Of a stretch of DNA of 64,000 bases, positions 33,991 through 42,817 are shown one piece after another. The DNA lies in the NCBI RefSeq assembly GCF_022346425.1, contig NZ_JAKRCW010000003.1, forward strand, positions 147,986 to 211,985, in the 5' to 3' direction. This stretch comes from Pseudoglutamicibacter albus. GTDB lineage: Bacteria; Actinomycetota; Actinomycetes; Actinomycetales; Micrococcaceae. Position numbers and translations under genes: made by a program. How positions within the stretch are numbered: the stretch's first letter is position 1; every line of letters begins with the position of its first letter. The notes beneath the pieces were generated by a model. The model did no database searches and was not told the DNA's origin. It was given only the letters and a program-made list of their open reading frames with translations.

Positions 33991-35586
33991 ATGCTCGTGC
34001 TGTTCGATCCACCACCGGTGCCTGCTTCCCAAGCAGTGGCTGTGCGCAACACACGTGACCCCTCCCTCTTGTGGGTGCACGCGGGAACCGCGGAGGTTCG
34101 CACAGCGCAACAGCAGTACCCGCTGTCTTCCGGGCAGGGCATATGGTTGCCTGCTGGCATCCCCTACACCGTGGAGGTGGGCGCTGACTCAGTCGCATTC
34201 CCGATCTTCCCGGCCGCAGGAACCCGCGCACCGACGCTCGACCGACCGCAGCGCATCGACCTACCAAGCAGCTGGTCCGAGTGGCTGATCTACCAGTTCG
34301 CACGGAGCATCGGCTACCTTCGGGGCGCGACCTCCGACACCAGCCTCCTCGATCTGGTTGCCGGGTCTCGCTACGCGACACCTAAGGAAGAAGCGCGGCC
34401 TATAGAGCAGGTGCCAGTGCCTCCGATGCCCCGCTCACCTGAAGCCGTGACGGTCGCGCACTCGCTGCTCCAGAGACCCGATGATCCCTCCGAGACGACA
34501 GACCACGCACGAGCAGTTAATATCAGCGTTCGCACTTTGCAACTGCAGTTTCTGCAAGAGACAGGACTTCCATTCGTACGGTGGCGCACCGCTGTACGCG
34601 TGGCCGCCTCAGCCGCCCTGATGGATGCTGGCCACGAGATCGGCCAAGCAGGCAGGCAGGTCGGCTTCTCCACTCCCGCTGGATTCACGAGAGCATTCCA
34701 CACACAAACTGGAATGACCCCCCGCCAGTACAAGAAGGCGCGGCCTGCCATTGCCCGCCGCGACGGCAATTTCGCTGGCACTCCCAGTGAATTGATGCTG
34801 CAGCAATTGCAACCACAGGAGGCGCCCAATGAGGCCTCCCCACCGCTCATCCCCGCAACGCAGACCTGGAATAGGATCAACGATTTCCACGTCCTGGTAT
34901 GGCTCTACCGCGGTGCCGCGCGGGTAACGGTCGGCGAACGCACACGACGACTCCGACGCGGCGACGCCATCTGGCTTCCCGCAGGCGTTCGCAACAGCAT
35001 TACGCTTTCACGCGGCGCACTGCTACTGCCTCTCGGATCACGCCACGGCACACCGGAAACGCGACTTCCTCGCAACCTCGTCCAGCGGTTCCCAGATGAG
35101 GCTGAGCTCTACCTGCTGCACACCTTCGTCGCCAATTACAGCCTTGTTCGCCCTAGGTCGCACGATCCTAACGGGATCACGCACTCATTTCTCAAGCATG
35201 CCACGAGGACGCGAGCCCGAGCAGCCGAAGACCCAGCGGGTACTACGCCCGTTTACAAGATCATCCGTGCCGTGCGCAACGATCCGGCGGATCGACGAAC
35301 TCTCACACAGTGGGCGCAAGTACTCAATGCCGACGCAAGAGACCTCGGCCGCGCTTTCCTCGCGACTACGGGACAAAATTATGTGGCCTGGCGATCGGAG
35401 GTACGCATGACCGAAGCACGCCGCTACCTAGAGGAAGGACTGGGGGTCGCGCAAGTATCTCGAAAACTCGGCTACGCACATCCGTCAACATTCACCACGG
35501 TCTTCACCCGAGCCCACGATATGTCCCCGCGTGAATATCAACGCCATGGTTGGCAACACACTGACGAATCCCTCATTATCCGGTAG
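33991..35586 (+). CDS. Double AraC-family regulator (two complete units in one chain)
   Basis: A 531-residue protein that reads as two AraC regulators in tandem. Unit 1 has a cupin-like part (residues 10-85: SLLWVHAGTAEVRTAQQQ, GQGIWLPAGIPYTVEV) and an AraC HTH (about 145-255, ending GFSTPAGFTRAFHTQTGMTP RQYKK). Unit 2 repeats it: cupin 300-350 (VLVWLYRGAARVTVGERT, GDAIWLPAGVRNSITL) and HTH 425-520 (LGYAHPSTFTTVFTRAHDMS PREYQ). ATG 33991 follows GAAGGA. It is divergent from the siderophore operon with a palindrome between, so it should regulate that operon. No frameshift joins the halves; the fusion is real in this sequence. Confidence 0.85.
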   Translation: MLVLFDPPPVPASQAVAVRNTRDPSLLWVHAGTAEVRTAQQQYPLSSGQGIWLPAGIPYTVEVGADSVAFPIFPAAGTRAPTLDRPQRIDLPSSWSEWLIYQFARSIGYLRGATSDTSLLDLVAGSRYATPKEEARPIEQVPVPPMPRSPEAVTVAHSLLQRPDDPSETTDHARAVNISVRTLQLQFLQETGLPFVRWRTAVRVAASAALMDAGHEIGQAGRQVGFSTPAGFTRAFHTQTGMTPRQYKKARPAIARRDGNFAGTPSELMLQQLQPQEAPNEASPPLIPATQTWNRINDFHVLVWLYRGAARVTVGERTRRLRRGDAIWLPAGVRNSITLSRGALLLPLGSRHGTPETRLPRNLVQRFPDEAELYLLHTFVANYSLVRPRSHDPNGITHSFLKHATRTRARAAEDPAGTTPVYKIIRAVRNDPADRRTLTQWAQVLNADARDLGRAFLATTGQNYVAWRSEVRMTEARRYLEEGLGVAQVSRKLGYAHPSTFTTVFTRAHDMSPREYQRHGWQHTDESLIIR

Positions 35587-35687
35587 GGTCCTACGCGTGG
35601 TGTTCGCTGAAGGCTGCCCACCATGTGCCGCGTGCCCGTAGACGCACGGATGCTCAGTTGTAGATAACGATAGAAACGCGGGATACG

Positions 35688-36823
35688 TCAGCCGCCTAAT
35701 CCTGGGTAACAGCGTGCCGCTTCGACGGCGGCGGTCGCTTGTAGTGGTAGAACGCCGTTCCCAAGGGTCATAAGCTGCTCGTTTGCTGTTAGTTTGTGCC
35801 CCGCGTCGGTGACCCACCCTCTCGGTAATCCCATCAACCATTCCACGAATTCGGGAGCCGGTCGTGGCTTGTCGAATTCATCCAGGAGTGCGGGAGCGGG
35901 AGCGTCATGTCCGGTCACGTGCTTCCATCGCGTAATGGCCGGTGCATATTTTCCCCACTGTCGAATATCTGCTCGACCAGTGTCCACAACGTGTCCGATT
36001 CTGCTGGTCTGATCGGTGAGCCATCCGGTCCGTGGAGTGCGAAGTCGATGATCTGGTGTGAGAGTGCAATCGTTCCTCGTCTGGCTTTCACCCGATCCAA
36101 GGTCTCTCTGCCGCGAGAGGAGTCCGAAGCCAGCGGGGTTCGGAAGAGTTTGCCGGTGGGCAAGGATGAAGATGCGGAAGCGGTGATGGGGAGCGCCAAT
36201 GAGTGACGCGGGTAGACCAACCCATTCCGCATTGAACCCGAGGTCGGCCAGATCGCCGAGTACGGAACCAAGCGCGCGAAGAGATCGGGCTGACTCGTCT
36301 CCCAGACCCCACGGGTCGGATTCCACTTCGCAAAGGGTTGTGGCCCCCAGGGTTGCGGTGAAGGGGTTGCGTTCGCCATCGGGTGCTCCTTGCGTCGGGG
36401 GTCTGGTTGCAGGTGCAGACAGTAGTCCGCGTACGTTCTCGATCACGACCCATTCGGGTTGTAACACCTCGATCGCGGTGGCCATGTTCGCCCACAATCC
36501 GGAGCGGGTACCGGGTGCGAGCCCTGCCTGTTTCCCAACGGTGGAGACGTCTTGGCAGGGGAACCCGCCGCAGACAATGTACACCGGGGGCACAGTCGTC
36601 CAGTCGATGGCGGTGATATCGCCGAGGTTTGGCACGTCGGGCCAGTGATGGGAGAAGACGCGAGCGACGGGTTCGTTGATTTCGGAGAACCAGATGGTTT
36701 CGGCAATAAATTGGTGTTAGACGGCGAGGTCGAGACCTCCGTATCCAGAGAATTAGGCCGATGTCGGCATAAGCTGAATAATGATCCGACGCGCAGTCGT
36801 CGGCCAGTTGTGGAATCGTGCAT
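35688..36823 (-). pseudogene. C5-cytosine DNA methyltransferase, disrupted at motif I
   Basis: From 36635 down, the frame has the C5-methylase motifs: GGFPCQDVS with the catalytic Cys, VVIENVRGLL, HHRFRIFILA, and the C-terminal LMGLPRGWV with LMTLGNGVLPLQA. The N-terminus is broken. The SAM-binding block should read LFSGYGGLDLAV; instead LFS and GYGG are separated by a 26-bp insertion (36747-36772) that shifts frame, and a TAA (36719-36717) interrupts the frame nine codons later. The original start was probably ATG 36823. A downstream start would lack motif I, so the gene is most likely dead. Confidence 0.75.
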
Positions 36824-37118
36824 ACGAGGCTCCGGATGATTGATGAGTTCCAGCCGAAGCCACTCGGTGCTAGCTGCTGGATTGATCACCTGTCAGGTGC
36901 ACCACGAACACCCCTGTCCTCACCGCCCTTCTTCCCGGCACGCGCGGACCCACATCGCGGAGCCATGCCTCGTCCTCCCGCGCGCTCCACCGTCGAGATC
37001 CCCGCTCTAAGGCACCACGCGTCTTGCAGAAGAGGCTCGAACGCCGCGAGTAAAATCTGAGTTGACCGTCCAAACACGCGGTCGCTGACGCTTACCTGTC
37101 GTTCAGGAGGCGGTAGCG

Positions 37119-37208
37119 ATGACGGTTTCGATGCGCGTGATGAGCGCGGGTGACGGCTACAAATACCTTCTGCGCACTGTCGCGGCTGTGGTGATGGAGA
37201 TCGGTTGA
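37119..37208 (+). pseudogene. Detached N-terminus of the MobF relaxase
   Basis: ATG 37119 has a perfect AGGAGG site 8 nt upstream (37105-37110). It encodes MTVSMRVMSAGDGYKYLLRT, the usual first strand of actinobacterial MobF relaxases, and then stops at 37208. A 2-nt insertion (GT at about 37188-37189) shifts the frame. Removing it gives AAGDGDRLISTPLTRYY, continuous with the long frame downstream. The TGA overlaps the downstream TTG as TTGA. Confidence 0.75.
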
Positions 37209-40200
37209 TCTCGACCCCGTTGACGCGCTACTACGCCGAGCAGGGATCACCACCCGGTAGGTGGGTCGGGCAAGGCCTTGCCGGGATCGGTGCCGGTCAA
37301 CTCAGTACTGGTGACCAAGTGACCGAAGCGCAGCTCCAGCTGCTGGTGGGGATGGGACGTGATCCCATCACCGGTGATCCCCTCGGCCGTGCCTATCAGT
37401 CCTTTGCGCCCGTTTCGGAGCGAATCGAGACTCGCGTAGCAGAGCTGGATGCCTCGTTGTCGCCTGCCGCTCGTGCGGAACAGGTCGCGCAGATCGAAGC
37501 CGAAGAAACCGAACGGGGTACCCGTCGTGCCGTAGCTGGATTTGATTACACGTTCTCGATACCGAAGTCCGCGTCGGTGTTATGGGCAGTTGCCGATGCA
37601 GGGACGCAAGCGCTGATCGCGCAGGCGCACCATGCCGCGATTGCGGAGGTGGTTGCATTCATCGAGCGCGAAGTTGCAGCCACGCGAGTCGGTGCAACCG
37701 GCCCCGATGGTGCCACAGCTCAAGTGGATGTCACTGGGGTGATCGCCACCGCATTCGATCACTACGACTCCCGTGCCGGTGACCCGCACTTGCACACGCA
37801 CGTCGTGATCTCCAACAAGGTCCAGACCGCGCAAGACGGCAAGTGGCGCTCCCTTGACGGCAGACCGATGCACGCCGCCGTCGTCGCACTTTCAGAACTC
37901 CACGAGGCAGTGTTCGCTGACCACATGACCCGAACATTCGGAGTCGAATGGGAAACCCGGGACATGGGTCGTGACCGTAACCCCGCATGGGCAATCACCG
38001 CTGTGCCTGAGGAATTGGTGACGGAGTTCTCGACTCGTTCCCGACATATTGAAGTCGGGAAGATCCGCCTCATCGACGACTATATCGACAAGCACGGCAA
38101 GCAGCCGTCCACGGCGACGATTCTCAAGCTCCGAGCCCAGGCAACCCTCGCAACCCGACCCGAAAAACAGGTGCGATCCCTGGCAGAACTCACCTCAGAT
38201 TGGCGCACCCGCGCAACCCGCTTACTCGGTCAAGACGCAACCCGGTGGGCACAAGACGTTGCAGCCAACTCTCCCGCGACACTGTTGCGCGCTGACGATG
38301 TACCCCTCGATGTGACTGCTGAGATCGGGCAGGCAGTCGTGGAGGTAGTGGGTGAGAAACGGTCGACGTGGCGGCGCTGGAACCTGCACGCCGAAGCGTC
38401 CCGGCAACTCATGGGATGGCGCTTCGCCTCCATGTTGGATCGTGAAGCCATCACCGGGCTTGTGGTTGATGCGGCCGAAAATGCGTCCCTCAGGTTGACG
38501 CCACCTGAACTAGCGTCGAGCCCTATCGTCTTCCAACGACATGATGGCACCAGCAGGTTCCGCCCGAAGCACTCCACCGTGTATTCCTCCGAAACCCTGC
38601 TTCAAGCAGAAGACCGCCTCCTGCAACGTTCCCGCGCCACGGCGTCACCGACTGTGGCGCTTACGACAGTCGAGCAGATCACCCGGCTCCCTGATGGTGA
38701 CGGCCGAATGCTGAGCGATGACCAAGCGACCGCACTCGCGTCGATAGCCGTGTCAGGGCGGACTATCGACGTGCTTGTAGGGGCAGCCGGTGCCGGGAAG
38801 ACCACCGCGATGAACGCGCTCCGCCGTGCATGGGAACACGAACACGGAGCCGGTTCGGTTGTCGGCCTCGCACCGTCAGCTGTCGCCGCAGACGTTCTCG
38901 CTGAAGACCTCGGTATCACTACAGAGAACACTGCGAAGTGGTGGCACAACCACCTCACCCACGGCACCACGTTCACGGCAGGTCAACTCGTAATCATTGA
39001 CGAAGCGAGCCTCGCCGGTACTCATTCACTCGATCGCATCACAGGACTTGCCGAAAAGGCAGGCGCGAAGATACTGCTCGTTGGCGACTACGCGCAACTG
39101 CAATCCGTAGACGCAGGCGGAGCGTTCGCACTGCTGGCCGGTGACCGGGACGACGCACCCGAACTGATCGATATTCACCGGTTCACCCATGAATGGGAAA
39201 AGACCGCATCCCTTGAACTTCGGCACGGCCGCACCGACATCATCGACACCTACCTCGATCATGACCGCATCCACGACGGTGACGAAGACACGATGACAGA
39301 CGCCGCATATGCGGCCTGGCGTGCAGACACCGCGGCGGGACTCGTGTCGGTGTTGATCGCGGAGACCAATGAGACCGTCACCGCACTCAACAACCGTGCC
39401 CGGGCAGATCTGATTCTTGACGGTGCTCTACACCCGAGTCGTGAGGTGGAACTCAATGACGGGTCGTTGGCGGGTGTCGGGGACACGATTATTACTCGAC
39501 GTAACGACCGGCGACTGCGCACGAAAGACACATGGGTGCGCAACGGTGCACGTTGGCACATCACCCAGGTCCGTGACGACGGCTCACTCACCGTACGAGC
39601 CATCGGGCGTCGTTTCGGAGGCGCGATCGTGCTGCCTGCCGCGTACGTGTCTGAGCACGTTGATCTCGGCTACGCCGTCACCGCCCACAGAGCACAAGGC
39701 ATCACCACCGACACCGCACATACAGTTGTGACTACGACAACGACACGGCAGAACTTCTACGTCACGATGACCCGCGGCCGCAACGCCAACCACGCTTATG
39801 TCGCCGTAGACAAACCCGATGATGCGCACAGCCAGCCCCACCCCGGTGATAACAGCGATGCCACTGCCAGATCCGTGCTCTACGGAGTCATGCAACACGT
39901 CGGCGCTGAACTCTCCGCCCACGAAACCATCACGGCGGAGCAGGAACTGTGGGGCTCGATCGCGCAGCTCGCGGCCGAGTACGAGACGATCGCGCAAGCA
40001 GCACAATACGACCGCTGGGCGACCTTGCTACATGCGAGTGGCCTCACACCTGAACAGGCTGAAGACGCGCTTACCTCCGATGCGTATGGTGCACTATCGG
40101 CGGAGTTGCGACGAGCGGAAGCGAATCACCACGATGTGGATCGGCTCCTGCCACGCCTCGTACAGGCACGCAGCGTCGAGGATGCCGATGACATCGCATC

Positions 40201-40666
40201 GGTACTGCACGCGCGACTCGTCAAAGCCACTGCTCGTCCAGCCGGGTCAGGACGGACGCGAAAACAGCCACGCCTGATCGCAGGACTTATCCCACACGCC
40301 GAAGGAACCATGAGTCCAGAAATGCGGCAGGCACTCAATGAGCGACGCGAGCTGATCGAGCAACGCGCCGATGCACTCGTTGACCAAGCCGTCGATGAAG
40401 CAGCCGATTGGGTGCAGCCGCTCTTCCCACAACGTCAGAACGAGCACATGATGACTGGTTGGCGGCGGCGTGCACGCGTCATCGCTGCCTACCGCGACCG
40501 GTACCAGGTCAGCAGCAGTGATCCACTTGGCCCAGTGCCGGAGCGTACTGCGCAGAAGATTGACTATGCACGAGCCCAAGCAGCGGTCATACAACTTCGT
40601 CCATCGACTCAACCACCTTCACACCGTGAACAGCAGCGACAGGTCATTCACGCCCTCGGACTCTGA
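37205..40666 (+). CDS. MobF (TrwC/TraA-type) relaxase-helicase, missing its first residues by frameshift
   Basis: A 1153-residue conjugative relaxase that should nick and unwind the element at its transfer origin. It keeps the tyrosine pair LTRYYAEQG and the HUH metal site DPHLHTHVV (about residue 195). It also keeps a RecD-like helicase with Walker A GAAGAGKTTA (about 527), VIIDEASLA, and the late AVTAHRAQGITTDTAH motif. The C-terminal 250 residues are helical. The only start is TTG 37205 without its own ribosome site. The proper start, 37119, is out of frame by 2 nt. Reinitiation across TTGA could still make a shortened protein. It is likely impaired or inactive. Confidence 0.85.
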   Translation: MISTPLTRYYAEQGSPPGRWVGQGLAGIGAGQLSTGDQVTEAQLQLLVGMGRDPITGDPLGRAYQSFAPVSERIETRVAELDASLSPAARAEQVAQIEAEETERGTRRAVAGFDYTFSIPKSASVLWAVADAGTQALIAQAHHAAIAEVVAFIEREVAATRVGATGPDGATAQVDVTGVIATAFDHYDSRAGDPHLHTHVVISNKVQTAQDGKWRSLDGRPMHAAVVALSELHEAVFADHMTRTFGVEWETRDMGRDRNPAWAITAVPEELVTEFSTRSRHIEVGKIRLIDDYIDKHGKQPSTATILKLRAQATLATRPEKQVRSLAELTSDWRTRATRLLGQDATRWAQDVAANSPATLLRADDVPLDVTAEIGQAVVEVVGEKRSTWRRWNLHAEASRQLMGWRFASMLDREAITGLVVDAAENASLRLTPPELASSPIVFQRHDGTSRFRPKHSTVYSSETLLQAEDRLLQRSRATASPTVALTTVEQITRLPDGDGRMLSDDQATALASIAVSGRTIDVLVGAAGAGKTTAMNALRRAWEHEHGAGSVVGLAPSAVAADVLAEDLGITTENTAKWWHNHLTHGTTFTAGQLVIIDEASLAGTHSLDRITGLAEKAGAKILLVGDYAQLQSVDAGGAFALLAGDRDDAPELIDIHRFTHEWEKTASLELRHGRTDIIDTYLDHDRIHDGDEDTMTDAAYAAWRADTAAGLVSVLIAETNETVTALNNRARADLILDGALHPSREVELNDGSLAGVGDTIITRRNDRRLRTKDTWVRNGARWHITQVRDDGSLTVRAIGRRFGGAIVLPAAYVSEHVDLGYAVTAHRAQGITTDTAHTVVTTTTTRQNFYVTMTRGRNANHAYVAVDKPDDAHSQPHPGDNSDATARSVLYGVMQHVGAELSAHETITAEQELWGSIAQLAAEYETIAQAAQYDRWATLLHASGLTPEQAEDALTSDAYGALSAELRRAEANHHDVDRLLPRLVQARSVEDADDIASVLHARLVKATARPAGSGRTRKQPRLIAGLIPHAEGTMSPEMRQALNERRELIEQRADALVDQAVDEAADWVQPLFPQRQNEHMMTGWRRRARVIAAYRDRYQVSSSDPLGPVPERTAQKIDYARAQAAVIQLRPSTQPPSHREQQRQVIHALGL

Positions 40667-40826
40667 GGCCAAGAAGGTCTCGGGCTTCCCTCCTGTCAGT
40701 GCTTCGTCGTATCCTGGTGACAGAGGCGGATACTCCTTCAACGCGCCACTTGTGGCAGACGTTCCAGGTCCCTCTTCAACGCATCGCCTCGTCGGAGTTG
40801 TTCGTGCGATGGAGAGGAACGAGATC

Positions 40827-41210
40827 GTGATCCGCTTGCTCTGGACTGGAAGCGTCCATACCCGAAATTTTCTGCGTCGGTACATGCCAACCAATATCCT
40901 GCTTGATGCGATCCGCACCCCACGCGGTCTCAAACGGGGTGTGCCAGCGATGCTGTTGGCGATCCCATACTTCTTGATCGCGGCAATCCTGGTACAGGTC
41001 ATCAATGATGGTGGCCCAGCTTGGCTCAATGTGCTTGTCCTGTTGAGCATTTGGAACGGACTCAAGATGTTGTGGATCGGCCCGTTGAGTCTGATGCTGC
41101 TTGCTCGTCTCCAGGTCAACCGGCTCAAGGCCAGACCCAGAATTCAGCAGAGAACCCAGCATACGTTTGGTGAAGCTGCTGAATATCGTGATTTAGAAAC
41201 GGCGCGCTGA
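40827..41210 (+). CDS. Small conserved membrane protein of actinobacterial conjugative elements
   Basis: A 127-residue protein beginning MIRLLWTGSVHTRNFLRRYM with two hydrophobic helices (residues 42-62 and 67-90) and a basic tail. I recall similar proteins next to relaxase genes in actinobacterial elements, sometimes misnamed sulfate permease. Nothing here supports sulfate transport. GTG 40827 is chosen because GGAGAGG (40811-40817) lies 9 nt upstream; ATG 40809 has no site. It follows the relaxase by 160 bp on the same strand. Confidence 0.75.
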   Translation: MIRLLWTGSVHTRNFLRRYMPTNILLDAIRTPRGLKRGVPAMLLAIPYFLIAAILVQVINDGGPAWLNVLVLLSIWNGLKMLWIGPLSLMLLARLQVNRLKARPRIQQRTQHTFGEAAEYRDLETAR

Positions 41211-41283
41211 TCCGCGTCATTATCTACACATGCATCTCAAGGCCAAACGATCCGTACTGCGATCGTTGATCTCGTGGGTTCCG

Positions 41284-42300
41284 TCAGAGATCACGGTGAG
41301 CTGAATGAGCGGCACGAGCACGTGCCGAGTATCTTTCCATACGGAACGCTTCGACGCCAAGTTGCGGCATCGAGCCGGAAGACGGCTGCTTCTCGGAAAG
41401 CGCCCGTACGTCGTTGGCATTGGTCACGACACTGGCGATGCCCTGGGCAATGAGCCGATGCGGGCCATAACTCGCGGCACTTGTCACCGACCCCGGCACC
41501 GCACCGACGCTGCGCCCCAGCGAGTATGCCTGCTGAGCCACCAGCAGCGAGCCCGACCGTGAACCAGCTTCAACGATCGTCGTTGAACCAGAAAGTGCAG
41601 CTTCGATGCGGGCACGGGCCATGAACCGTGCCCGTGTCGGCGTGGCTCCCGGCGGCTGCTCGCTCACCAACAGTCCGACATCGCTCACACGTCCAAACAA
41701 ATCTCGATGACCCGATGGGTATGGACGGTCAATTCCACCGGCCATCACCGCAATCGTATGACCCGCAACAGCCAACGCAGACCGGTGAACTTCACCATCT
41801 ATACCGTATGCGCCACCAGCAACAATGACTTTCCCGTCACTGGCAAGGTCAGCAGAGATCTCGTTCGCGACCTGGACGCCGTAGCTGGTTGCCGCACGTG
41901 CACCCGTGATCGTAAAGCGATCACTCTCTGGCATTGCGAGTAGCGACTCCTCTCCTTCGACCCAGAGGACATAGGGAGCACCATCGCCTAGATCGTGGAG
42001 CGACCCCGGATAGTTGCCATCGCCGGGAATAAGCGTCTTGAAGCCACCGTGTTCTGTGAAGTCGAGTGCTTCTTGGATCAGTCGTGGTTCCACCCGGGCC
42101 ATCAAGCGTTTACGCCACAGCTGAGATTCCACGTTATCCAAACCAGGTACCAGTGCGTCGTCGGTAAGAATCGTGACAGTGCTGACTGCGCCGTGAACCG
42201 CAAGGAGATGCCCCGTTGTCGCATCAGTGGGGTCAGTGATCACGGCCAGGGCGATCCGTGCCGCACGTTCGTCCGTCGCGAGTGTCAAGAGCGTGTCCAT
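41284..42300 (-). CDS. DprA/Smf-like protein (island-borne, second copy)
   Basis: A 338-residue DprA-family protein with the Rossmann-like core: TLIPGDGNYPGSLHDLGDGAPYVLWV (split as TLIPGDGNYPGSLHDLG and DGAPYVLWVEG), the nucleotide/ssDNA loop VAGGAYGIDGEVHRSAL, AGGIDRPYP and VGAVPGSVTSAAS. The C-terminal winged helix of chromosomal DprA is absent. ATG 42300 is preferred over 42351 because AAGGGACC lies upstream and family members begin near here. A normal dprA is at 57795, so this copy is extra. Stand-alone DprA on mobile elements may protect or process incoming single strands; its role here is unknown. Confidence 0.85.
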   Translation of the reverse strand: MDTLLTLATDERAARIALAVITDPTDATTGHLLAVHGAVSTVTILTDDALVPGLDNVESQLWRKRLMARVEPRLIQEALDFTEHGGFKTLIPGDGNYPGSLHDLGDGAPYVLWVEGEESLLAMPESDRFTITGARAATSYGVQVANEISADLASDGKVIVAGGAYGIDGEVHRSALAVAGHTIAVMAGGIDRPYPSGHRDLFGRVSDVGLLVSEQPPGATPTRARFMARARIEAALSGSTTIVEAGSRSGSLLVAQQAYSLGRSVGAVPGSVTSAASYGPHRLIAQGIASVVTNANDVRALSEKQPSSGSMPQLGVEAFRMERYSARARAAHSAHRDL

Positions 42301-42505
42301 GTTCCCGGTCCCTTCGTCGTTGAAGGAAAGGTGAGTTACCAACGCCATCATTACCTAACGATCAGAATCTTTCATCAGACGTTGTTTGGCCACACTCGCA
42401 TCGAAGAACCGCCCAAGTTTTTACAGCGGCTGGCTGTCAGACTGGTGGGAAAATCTGTCGTCCAGTAGAGTGAAGGTGAGGCCAGTTCACGGAAGATACG
42501 GGAAG

Positions 42506-42709
42506 ATGCCAGAAGACAACGAAATCTTGACGGCTGACGAAGCTTCGGCTTTGCTGCGGGTGTCGACTAAGACAGTCCTTGCGCTTGCACGCGCAGGTAC
42601 ATTGCCTGGCGAAAAAGTAGGACGTGCTTGGCGTTTTTTGAAAAGTGACGTTTTGATGTACGTGAGTGGACCAAGTGAGACGAAGGGTGGCGCGGCGGAT
42701 GAAAAATAG
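42506..42709 (+). CDS. Excisionase-type helix-turn-helix protein
   Basis: A 67-residue protein with the MerR-like/HTH_17 excisionase fold: LTADEASALLRVSTKTVLAL, GTLPGEKVGRAWRFLKSDVLMYV. ATG 42506 follows ACGGGAAG. It could be the recombination directionality factor for the island integrase, though it lies 30 kb from it in the integrated state and about 7 kb in the excised circle. Alternatively it could be the regulator of the ParB-like/methylase operon it precedes by 108 bp. Both readings are open. Confidence 0.75.
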   Translation: MPEDNEILTADEASALLRVSTKTVLALARAGTLPGEKVGRAWRFLKSDVLMYVSGPSETKGGAADEK

Positions 42710-42817
42710 GTTCAGATCGACTTTTCGACGCTATGACACCATGAACATTTGCAGGATACGTCTCTGTTTTCAGCGTCTGAGTCTACCTACCTTTACTCAC
42801 GGAAGAGGCTGCTGATC

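Noticed and set aside
36635..36889. Functional C5 methylase starting at the internal GTG (MPNLGD)
   Set aside because: It would lack the SAM-binding motif I, although motifs IV-X are intact. Upstream sequence clearly encodes the missing motif in a broken state.
40470..40826. Long N-terminus for the small membrane protein after the relaxase
   Set aside because: It overlaps the relaxase 3' end in another frame. GTG 40827 has its own ribosome site and gives the expected short protein.
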